A program made the position numbers and the translations under genes. Below the pieces are notes generated by a model, which did no database searches, was not told the origin of the DNA, and saw nothing but the letters and a program-made list of their open reading frames with translations. From CALDSL01 sp039810245 (GTDB lineage Bacteria; Chloroflexota; Anaerolineae; Anaerolineales; Anaerolineaceae), in assembly GCA_039810245.1 (NCBI GenBank), contig JBDHWQ010000001.1, positions 124,001 to 188,000 of the forward strand: a stretch of 64,000 nt of DNA, read 5' to 3'. Shown piece after piece: positions 58,326-64,000 of the stretch; position 1 is the stretch's first letter, and each line of letters opens with the position of its first letter.

Positions 58326-58655
58326 TTAAAAAGGCATACGGAACAGGCTGACCAGCGACATGGCTTTGCGCAGGTCGCCAGAAACCTTCACCTTGCCGCT
58401 CATAAAAGCGCGCATGGGATCCATGCGCCGGTTGGCAATTTCCACCATGTCTTGCGCGCTGGCGTTCACGGTAACATCCGCATTGGCCGCGCGGCCCGGT
58501 GTAACGACTAGGCGTTGGTCGTGTATCGCGATGGCGTAATCACCCCCACCCTCGCCGCTCAAATGAAGCTGGGCGTCGAAGTCCACCCCGGCCGCCTTAT
58601 CGGAGATAAATGCCTGGGGCAGCATCTCCAGCAGTTGATCGATTGTGTATTCCAT
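58326..58655 (-). CDS. SCP2 sterol-transfer-family protein
   Basis: Small lipid- or hydrophobic-ligand-binding domain of unknown role. The 109-residue protein has the SCP2 pattern 'GGDYAIAIHDQRLVVTPGRAANADVTVNASAQDMVEIANRRMDPMRAFMSGKVKVSGDLRKAMSL' (read in parts: acidic strand, ligand cavity strands and the closing 'MSGKVKVSGD'). GGAGG lies six bases before the ATG at 58655; a TTG two codons earlier is less likely. Confidence 0.88.
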   Translation of the reverse strand: MEYTIDQLLEMLPQAFISDKAAGVDFDAQLHLSGEGGGDYAIAIHDQRLVVTPGRAANADVTVNASAQDMVEIANRRMDPMRAFMSGKVKVSGDLRKAMSLVSLFRMPF

Positions 58656-58712
58656 CCGCAACCTCCTCCAAAGGTGGGTGTATTGTACCGCGCTCCGGCA
58701 GGGAAACGCAAA

Positions 58713-58734
58713 CCGGGCAGGTTACCCTGCCCGG
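58713..58734 (-). terminator. Terminator of the peroxiredoxin gene (minus strand)
   Basis: CCGGGCAGG (58713-58721) and CCTGCCCGG (58726-58734) pair around a four-base loop. On the minus strand the stem is followed by TTTGCGTTTCC. Confidence 0.7.
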
Positions 58735-58771
58735 CACTGCTTCCCTGTTTTACCGGTTACAGCAGGAGCTT

Positions 58772-59485
58772 CTAGAAGGCCTGCTCCGGCTTCCACACCT
58801 GCCAGACTTTACCGACCAGCTTGGGGCCGGGAGTCAGCGTAGGCCTGCCGGGCTGCCAGCCTGAGGGAGTAACTTCTCCCGTGGCGCGCACGTGCTGGAA
58901 GGCTTTCACCTGGCGGATCAGCTCCTGCACATTGCGCCCAACTTCAGGCGTCAACACTTCCATGGCGCGAATGTTAAAATCGGGGTCGATGATAAAGCGG
59001 CCGCGGATGTCTACGCCGGCATCTTCATCGTACACGCCATACACCTGGCCAATAGCGCCGCCGGCATCCGACAGCATGGGGAATGGCACGCCATTCGGCA
59101 CCATCTTGGATAGTTCTTCTTCCTGCCAGATTTTGTGGCTAAAGCGGCTGTCTGTGCTCAGCGCCAAGATTTCGACACCCATTTCTTGCAGTTCAGGATA
59201 TTTGACGGCAACTGCCGACAGTTCCGTCGGTCAGACAAAGGTGAAATCGCCTGGGTAGAAGCAGATGACAATCCACTTGCCCTTGTAATCAGACAGTTTA
59301 ATATTCTTAAAACCGCCATTGACGAACGCGGTAGACTCAAAATCGGGAGCAGGTTTTCCGACGCGAGCGAGCATTTTGGTTACCTCCTGAACCTGGCTGC
59401 CGTTACCACCCACCTGTTCAGGTTGGGTCTGGGCGAGAATTGGCCCACCGGCAGGTTTGACGCATTTTTCTCTTTCTTCGGCCAT
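58772..59485 (-). CDS. Peroxiredoxin, probable selenoprotein (TGA at the peroxidatic Cys)
   Basis: Thiol- (here selenol-) peroxidase that reduces hydroperoxides. The frame runs 237 codons with one internal TGA (59233-59231) exactly where the catalytic cysteine belongs: 'FYPGDFTFV-U85-PTELSAVAVKYPELQEMG'. The PxxxTxxC/U pattern (Pro78, Thr82, U85) and 'VDIRGRFIID' match AhpC/2-Cys-type peroxiredoxins. The resolving-Cys motif EVCP is EVTP (Thr), so it is not a classical 2-Cys enzyme; remaining cysteines are Cys8 and Cys75. A bulged stem-loop begins two bases after TGA (SECIS-like). The ATG at 59485 follows AAGGAG. A frameshift or pseudogene is unlikely because both halves are intact and in one frame. 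Residues 1-37 are an extra N-terminal stretch. Confidence 0.85.
59204..59230 (-). promoter_or_regulatory. SECIS-like stem-loop after the in-frame TGA
   Basis: In mRNA sense, two bases after UGA, GACGGAACUG (59228-59219) pairs with CAGUU-CCGUC (59214-59210 and 59208-59204), with one bulged G at 59209 and apical loop UCGG (59218-59215). The placement fits bacterial SECIS elements, which sit directly 3' of the Sec UGA within the coding sequence. A shorter CCGAC/GUCGG hairpin can compete. Confidence 0.75.
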
Positions 59486-59540
59486 GCGATTCTCCTTTCA
59501 TCCATTGTCACCGGCAAGTAGGGAAATCAGGGTTACATCC

Positions 59541-59546
59541 ATTATA
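59541..59546 (-). promoter_or_regulatory. -10 box upstream of the peroxiredoxin gene
   Basis: Perfect TATAAT on the minus strand (59546-59541), about 55 bp before the ATG at 59485. No well-spaced -35 box was found. Confidence 0.4.
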
Positions 59547-59581
59547 ACTATTTTTGACAATTGCGGGGAAATAATACGAAT

Positions 59582-60148
59582 TTAGAGACGGTCCACCAGG
59601 AGCAGAACCTGTTCGCGCACCTGGTGAACCTCCACGCGCACACCCGGATTGGTAAACAGGTCGGATAATTGCCGGGCGGTCAGCAGATGCGTGCGCATGA
59701 GCAGCAGTTTTTCCACCACCGCGACAAATTTTCCGCTGTTGCGGCCCAGATCGGGTTCCAGCACAGCCAGCCGGCCACCCGGCTGCAGCACGCGCAGCAG
59801 CTCCTGCGCGCAGCGGCGCTGTTCACGCACGTGATGCAGCGCATCTACCATCATTACACGTGAAAAACTCGCATCTCCGAACGGCAGGCGTTCGATTTGC
59901 GCCAGCAGCGGGGCCAGCGGCGGCTTTTGGTACGCCTCAACCAGCATGCGGGCGGTTTCATCCACCAGCACCACCTGTTCGACTTCACCAGCAAGGGGAT
60001 GCGATACGCGTCCCGTACCGCCGCCGGCATCCAGCAGGCGGCCATCAGCTGGCAGGCGCAAAGCACGGCGCCAGAAGTCGAGGTCCGGCGCGGAAGCCAG
60101 CCGGTCATAATACGGCGCAATCCATTTGAAGTGATCGAACAGCGGCAT
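59582..60148 (-). CDS. SAM-dependent methyltransferase (type 11)
   Basis: Small 188-residue class I methyltransferase of the UbiE-like kind: 'HFKWIAPYYDRL', motif I 'LLDAGGGTGRVSHPLA', 'VVLVDETARMLVEA', 'RLPFGDASFSRVMMVDALHHVREQ', 'LLRVLQPGGRLAVLEPD'. Substrate unknown. The ATG at 60148 begins the domain; an ATG three codons earlier is possible. TACAAT on the minus strand (60161-60156) lies about eight bases before this ATG, so a leaderless message is possible. Divergent from corA. Confidence 0.85.
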   Translation of the reverse strand: MPLFDHFKWIAPYYDRLASAPDLDFWRRALRLPADGRLLDAGGGTGRVSHPLAGEVEQVVLVDETARMLVEAYQKPPLAPLLAQIERLPFGDASFSRVMMVDALHHVREQRRCAQELLRVLQPGGRLAVLEPDLGRNSGKFVAVVEKLLLMRTHLLTARQLSDLFTNPGVRVEVHQVREQVLLLVDRL

Positions 60149-60243
60149 GCATCTCATTGTAACGGATTCGCATAACTTGATGAGAAAAAGCGGGCACGAA
60201 AGCGGAGTATACTAAAGAAAATTTTCGCTGGCAGCGAGGCAGT

Positions 60244-61221
60244 ATGATACGGATCCTGTGCTTTCATAATGGCGACGCTCTGATTCAAAATCCTTCTCCA
60301 GAAGTGGTGGCGGAAACTCTGCGCGATCCACGCGGGCTGGTATGGATCAGCCTGGAAGAACCTAGCGATGCAGAAATCGCTGGCGTCCTGCGCGACCAGT
60401 TTCATTTCCACCCGCTGGCGGTGGAAGACTGCATGAGTAAGGGTTACCAGGTGCCGAAAGTTGACGATTTTGGTGAGTATATTTTTATCATTGTGCACGC
60501 CATTCTGCCGGAATGCCGCTTTGAAGACCAGGAAACCATGGAGCTGAACATGTTCCTGGGCAAGAATTACCTGGTGACCTGCTACCGCGATCCGGTGATG
60601 CCGCCAGTGAAAGATATTCGCCGCCGGTTGGCGCAGGATGAGCGCCTGTACCAGCATGGGGCGGACTTCCTGTGCCATTCGATTCTGGATGATCTGGTGG
60701 ATAATTACATGCCACTGCTCGACTCGATGGATGAGGAAATCGATCAGTTGGAAGATAAGGTTCTGGCGCGACCAGAACCGCAAATTCTCGACCGTATTCT
60801 CAACTTAAAGCACGCGGTGATGACTCTGCGGCGCATCCTCAACCCACAGCGCGAAGTGATCAATCGCCTGAGCCGCGACGAGTTTCCTATGATTGACCGC
60901 CAGAGCCGCATCTACTTCCGCGATATTTACGATCATCTGGTGCGCATCCAGGACCTGACCGAATCGATGCGCGATATGCTGGCCGGGATGATGGATATTT
61001 ATCTCAACTCCAACTCACTGCGATTGAACGAGGTGATGAAAGCCCTCACGATCGTCTCCACCATCTTCCTACCCCTATCTTTCCTCTCTGGCGTGTTTGG
61101 GATGAATTTCCGCTATATTCCCTTCGCCGACCACCCGCTGGGTTTCTACGCGACCTGGATAGTATTTATTGCCATTGCCATCGGCATGCTGGTGGTCTTC
61201 CGCCGGCGCAGGTGGTTCTAA
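60244..61221 (+). CDS. corA: Magnesium/cobalt transporter CorA
   Basis: Pentameric Mg2+ channel. The 325-residue protein has the large soluble N-terminal funnel ('FHFHPLAVEDCMSKGYQVPKVDDFGEYIFIIVHA', read in parts), a long stalk helix, and two C-terminal membrane helices with the pore signature GMN (286-288) in 'SGVFGMNF'. The C-terminus is basic (RRRRWF). GCGAGG precedes the ATG. TATACT at 60208-60213 may be its -10. A terminator follows. Confidence 0.95.
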   Translation: MIRILCFHNGDALIQNPSPEVVAETLRDPRGLVWISLEEPSDAEIAGVLRDQFHFHPLAVEDCMSKGYQVPKVDDFGEYIFIIVHAILPECRFEDQETMELNMFLGKNYLVTCYRDPVMPPVKDIRRRLAQDERLYQHGADFLCHSILDDLVDNYMPLLDSMDEEIDQLEDKVLARPEPQILDRILNLKHAVMTLRRILNPQREVINRLSRDEFPMIDRQSRIYFRDIYDHLVRIQDLTESMRDMLAGMMDIYLNSNSLRLNEVMKALTIVSTIFLPLSFLSGVFGMNFRYIPFADHPLGFYATWIVFIAIAIGMLVVFRRRRWF

Positions 61222-61242
61222 GCCTGGCGAAATAGAATGCAA

Positions 61243-61268
61243 CAGCGCGGAGCTTCCGCGCTGTTTTT
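61243..61268 (+). terminator. Intrinsic terminator of corA
   Basis: Nine-bp stem CAGCGCGGA / TCCGCGCTG (61243-61251 with 61255-61263) around GCT, followed by five T residues. Confidence 0.93.
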
Positions 61269-61278
61269 GATTTAGCAC

Positions 61279-61320
61279 TTGACAGATTTGAAATAATGTT
61301 CTATTATCGGTGGTAGAACA
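61279..61320 (+). promoter_or_regulatory. Consensus promoter with overlapping inverted repeat
   Basis: Perfect TTGACA (61279-61284) and TATTAT (61302-61307) with 17-bp spacing. TGTTCTA (61297-61303) and TAGAACA (61314-61320) form an exact inverted repeat around the -10 and transcription start, as expected of a repressor operator. Confidence 0.75.
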
Positions 61321-61346
61321 AATGGTTCAATTACAGGCAGAACAAC

Positions 61347-62330
61347 ATGGATAATACAAACTCTACCGAGCAGGTGCTTGGCAAATTTATTGGGTCGCTC
61401 TTTCAGCGGCGAAATCTCTGGCTCGGCGCCATATTGGTCTCGGCGCTGATTGGTTTCGAAGCATTTAACTATTCGACCACTTTCACCGCCCTGAACGACC
61501 TTCTGGGCGATATGCGCTTCGCGGGCATCCGCTGGGCTACCATTCTGGCGCTGGCGTTTTCGAGCATCGACTTCGCCGGGATTGCGCGCATGTTCACCGA
61601 TGATCAAAACGAGCCCGCCGGGCGCGAGGTCTGGTTCCTGTTCATTGCCTGGCTGCTCGCCGCCACGCTGAATGCCACGCTTACCTGGTGGGGCGTTTCA
61701 CTCGCGCTGGTCAACCACCAGATGATGAGCACCAACATGGTTGACCCTGGCGTGCTGATGCGCGCCGTGCCGATCTTCGTGGCGGTGATGGTGTGGGTAA
61801 CGCGCATCCTACTGATCAGCGCCATTTCCAGCACCGGCTCGCGCTTTGTTCCAGTAGACGATCAGCCTGTGGTGAAGAATGATCGCGGTCTGGCGGTTGC
61901 GCAGCGGAATGCCGCGATCGCTCAATCTCGCCCGGCGCAGGCAGAAACGCCTGCCCAGCGGCCTTCCGCAGCGCGCCCTGCCCCGGCTTCCACGCGGCCC
62001 GCGACGACCGCCCCGGCACGCCCGGCGGGCAGCCAGCCTGCCAGCCAGCGCCCCACCCCGCAGCGGCCGACCAGCGCGCCGGCTCCGCGCCGCCCGGAAG
62101 AGGGCAACGGCGCGAACAGCCCGGCATTAGCGCCGCGCCCAAACGCTGCCCGCCCGCAGAACAACCCGCGGCCCAACACGCAGCCGCCCATACCGCTGCC
62201 ACCGGTTGAGGACGACGATCTGTTTGACAGTATTGACGAGCCCGAATACATCCCGGACCCGACGTATATCCCGGCGTTCCACAGCCTGTCGGCGCGCGGC
62301 GGAAAAGGCAATTCCGCGCCCCGCCAGTAA
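61347..62330 (+). CDS. Membrane protein with a long Pro/Ala-rich cytosolic tail
   Basis: Unrecognised. The 327-residue protein has four predicted membrane helices in its first half (about 24-44, 64-82, 98-120, 137-160), including 'ALIGFEAFNYSTTFTALNDLLGDMRF' and 'FLFIAWLLAATLNATLTWWGVSL' (read in parts), then a 130-residue low-complexity tail of Pro, Ala, Arg, Thr and Gln, and an acidic end ('VEDDDLFDSIDEPEYIPDPTYIP'). No enzyme motif is visible. It has its own consensus promoter with an operator-like repeat, but a weak ribosome site. A scaffold role is only a guess. Confidence 0.7.
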   Translation: MDNTNSTEQVLGKFIGSLFQRRNLWLGAILVSALIGFEAFNYSTTFTALNDLLGDMRFAGIRWATILALAFSSIDFAGIARMFTDDQNEPAGREVWFLFIAWLLAATLNATLTWWGVSLALVNHQMMSTNMVDPGVLMRAVPIFVAVMVWVTRILLISAISSTGSRFVPVDDQPVVKNDRGLAVAQRNAAIAQSRPAQAETPAQRPSAARPAPASTRPATTAPARPAGSQPASQRPTPQRPTSAPAPRRPEEGNGANSPALAPRPNAARPQNNPRPNTQPPIPLPPVEDDDLFDSIDEPEYIPDPTYIPAFHSLSARGGKGNSAPRQ

Positions 62331-62350
62331 GCCTGGCACCAAAAACCGGA

Positions 62351-63559
62351 TCAGTCTTCTTCGAGCAGCGCGCCAAAGGCCGCGCGCATTGCAGCATTAA
62401 CGTCCGGGTACACTGGGGCGCCGGCTGCGCGCAGCGCTGCTTCTTTATCCGTGATCGTGGCAATACCCCAGGGATTATAGGTTACGTCGAGACCTGCGCT
62501 GCGCAGCAAATCGACGGCCGCGCGACCACCTTGAATGCCTACGCTGGCATCTTCAAAGACGTGCAGGTCCAGCGCGCGCGGCAACCCATGCGGCAGCGCC
62601 GGGGGCTGCCCGGATTGCAAGGCAAGCAGGAAATCGTGCGCCCATTGCAGCGCAGCCCATTCCTGCCCGGTAACCGCGGCCAGGGCTGCCGCCAGCGACT
62701 GCAATGGAGCGGGCTTGAGCACGCTATCTGCCGGAACGCCGTAGTGGTTGCCATAGGCAATCAGGCGGCCGTAGCCCATCAGCGGCATGTCACGCATACC
62801 AACCAGTTGCAGCGCCAGCTCGGCTTCGGGGGAATAGCCGGCTGCGGAAAAACCGCCATCCGCGGGCGGCAGCGACGGCCGCGCGGTAAACGCGCACAGC
62901 CGCAGAACGCCATCCCGGTGTAGCGCGCGCAGCCGCCGGCTGATGCCTGCATCGAGCACCGGGCGATCCAGCGCCAGTAAAGTGGATTCCCCCGGCACCT
63001 CGGCCGGTAAACCGTAGGTTTGCTCAAAGATCTGCGCGCCAAGAACGTGTGATTGCACCAGCCGCATGGTTAATGAGTGCGCCGGGTCACGCGTATCTTC
63101 CAACAGGTCGCGCACAAAAGGCTGGTGGTTCAGGTGCGGCAAGACGTGTTTCAACCCGCCGCTCAGCAGCATCTGGTACAGCGCAAAGGCCGGGGTGACG
63201 CGCGTATTCACCAGACCGCGCAGCGCGCGCACGCTGTTCTCATATTCCACCGCGAGCGGGCCAAATTGGCGCGCCTGCATCCAGGCCATCAGCCCGTCCA
63301 GGTCGAGCGCAGGCAGCGGCTCGCCTGCCTGGCGCGCTGCCGCGTTGAGCAGGATGGCTACGCTGAGAGGCACCATGTCCCATTCGCTGGTAATACCAAC
63401 CGACTCAAATAACGCCGGCACAAGCTCGGTTGGCGCGGGCGCGTCCAGCCCCATACGGCGGATGATGGTTTCCAGGCTGCCTGTCACGGCCGCGCGATAT
63501 CCGCCCGGGCGCACCAGTACGCCATCCAGGTCGGTCAACACTATTTTGGTTTTTTCCAT
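62351..63559 (-). CDS. HAD-superfamily-like protein with a large insertion, 402 aa
   Basis: The N-terminus has HAD motif I 'VLTDLDGVLVRPGGYRAAV' (Asp9/Asp11) and the C-terminal part 'VFEDASVGIQGGRAAVDLLRSAG' looks like motif IV, with Lys in 'SVLKPAPLQSL' as motif III. Between them lies about 230 residues of mostly helical sequence, a much bigger cap than in standard HAD phosphatases. Phosphatase function is likely but the substrate is unknown. AGAGAG precedes the ATG. The plus-strand membrane-protein gene ends 20 bp away without a visible terminator between. Confidence 0.75.
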   Translation of the reverse strand: MEKTKIVLTDLDGVLVRPGGYRAAVTGSLETIIRRMGLDAPAPTELVPALFESVGITSEWDMVPLSVAILLNAAARQAGEPLPALDLDGLMAWMQARQFGPLAVEYENSVRALRGLVNTRVTPAFALYQMLLSGGLKHVLPHLNHQPFVRDLLEDTRDPAHSLTMRLVQSHVLGAQIFEQTYGLPAEVPGESTLLALDRPVLDAGISRRLRALHRDGVLRLCAFTARPSLPPADGGFSAAGYSPEAELALQLVGMRDMPLMGYGRLIAYGNHYGVPADSVLKPAPLQSLAAALAAVTGQEWAALQWAHDFLLALQSGQPPALPHGLPRALDLHVFEDASVGIQGGRAAVDLLRSAGLDVTYNPWGIATITDKEAALRAAGAPVYPDVNAAMRAAFGALLEED

Positions 63560-63636
63560 GCTCGCTCTCTTTGCTCCAGGCTGCCGGTATTATATCGCAT
63601 GCGAGCAGGGCGATCAGGAAAATGGGAAAAAGCGCT

Positions 63637-63642
63637 TATAAT
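63637..63642 (+). promoter_or_regulatory. -10 box of the degV gene
   Basis: Perfect TATAAT at 63637-63642, 43 bp before the ATG. The -35 region is poor. Confidence 0.45.
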
Positions 63643-63685
63643 GGACAATATCTTTCGTCATTCATCCATTTTTGCGGAACCTTTC

Positions 63686-64000
63686 ATGATTCATATCGTC
63701 ACCGACAGTACTGCGGATTTAAGCCCGGAGATGATCCAGGAATACGAAATTGGGGTCGTGCCGCTGGCGGTCAACATACAAGGAAAAACCTATCGCGATA
63801 AGATTGAAATCACGCTTGCTGACCTGTTTCGCATGGTAGAGAAAACCGGTCAGTTACCCAAGACGTCCGCCCCACCGGTGGCGGAATTCCTGCCACATTT
63901 CGACCGGCAGGGAGAAGTGATCTACATCGGTATTTCGTCGCAGCTTTCTGCCACTCAGCAAAATGCAGCGCTGGCAGCCGATATGCTGCAAAAACCCGTG
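63686..64000 (+). CDS. DegV family fatty-acid-binding protein (partial, N-terminus)
   Basis: First 105 residues; the gene runs out of the window. The N-terminal signature 'IHIVTDSTADLSPEM' and 'VVPLAVNIQGKTYRDKIEI', followed by 'LPKTSAPPVAEFLPHFD' and 'VIYIGISSQLSATQQNA', are those of DegV proteins, which bind fatty acids (FakB-like) for phosphorylation by a FakA-type kinase. No FakA gene is in view. Confidence 0.92.
   Translation, partial: MIHIVTDSTADLSPEMIQEYEIGVVPLAVNIQGKTYRDKIEITLADLFRMVEKTGQLPKTSAPPVAEFLPHFDRQGEVIYIGISSQLSATQQNAALAADMLQKPV

Noticed and set aside
58772..59485. Peroxiredoxin as a pseudogene broken by a nonsense codon
   Set aside because: Only one stop, placed exactly at the catalytic Cys codon, the same frame before and after, motifs intact, and a stem-loop right behind the TGA; selenocysteine explains all of these.
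1..64000. CRISPR arrays, insertion sequences, prophage or integrative element borders
   Set aside because: No regularly spaced repeats, transposase or integrase motifs, or att-like direct repeats were noticed; composition and gene order look chromosomal throughout.

Overview
This 64 kb window looks like a stretch of ordinary bacterial chromosome. It is GC-rich, densely coded on both strands, and has no rRNA, phage, transposase or CRISPR sequence that I could see. The gene content points to a free-living, largely anaerobic or microaerophilic, fermentative bacterium, and Chloroflexota (Anaerolineae-like) is my best guess. That guess rests on gene style, not on a marker search: an ADP-forming acetyl-CoA synthetase, a short-chain L-threonine dehydrogenase, an HcnB/SoxA-like fused flavoprotein, a SUF system using SufU, a complete hyp set, frequent TTG/GTG starts and at least one probable leaderless mRNA. 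Taxonomy is an inference.

Layout. 1-2.7 kb: tail of a P-loop kinase-like gene, then secD-secF. 2.8-10.7 kb: threonine dehydrogenase, a hypothetical gene, htpG, glycerate 2-kinase (minus), fused acetate-CoA ligase, a hypothetical gene (minus). 10.8-17.6 kb: tRNA-Leu(UAG), tig, clpP, a HAD phosphatase, rlmN, ftsY, prfB with a programmed +1 frameshift, an SRPBCC protein. 17.6-20.8 kb (minus): tex and pfkA. 21-24.3 kb: a two-gene flavoprotein amine/amino-acid dehydrogenase. 24.4-27.5 kb: HAD phosphatase, GH1 beta-glucosidase, ADP-ribosylglycohydrolase. 27.6-30.6 kb: a MerR regulator with a cytosolic VIT/VWA protein. 30.7-36.8 kb: rel (ppGpp), moeA, VKOR, a small Cys4 acidic protein, an MFS transporter, a cupin. 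37.6-38.8 kb: the primary sigma factor. 39-45.5 kb: a cyclic-nucleotide-binding-domain protein and hypA-B-F-C-D-E. 45.6-47.1 kb: methyltransferase and PIG-L deacetylase. 47.1-53.4 kb (minus): sufC-sufB-sufD-(99 aa gene)-sufS-sufU-Rieske-Mop, facing a SufR-like regulator and a SufT/MIP18-like gene at 53.6-54.6 kb. 54.7-58.2 kb: a GEMM-type cyclic-dinucleotide riboswitch with an intrinsic terminator in front of a secreted subtilisin-like protease. 58.3-64 kb: SCP2 protein, a peroxiredoxin whose peroxidatic cysteine codon is an in-frame TGA, a methyltransferase, CorA, a membrane protein with a Pro-rich tail, a HAD protein and the start of a DegV gene.

How it fits together. Threonine and amine oxidation, secreted proteolysis and ADP-forming acetate-CoA ligase fit amino-acid fermentation with ATP made from acetyl-CoA. 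hypABCDEF implies a [NiFe] hydrogenase elsewhere. Fe-S assembly is under a SufR-type sensor on a divergent promoter. The two most striking items are the probable selenocysteine peroxiredoxin (TGA at 59233-59231 followed at once by a bulged 10-bp stem-loop) and the GEMM riboswitch, which has A where c-di-GMP-selective members have G.
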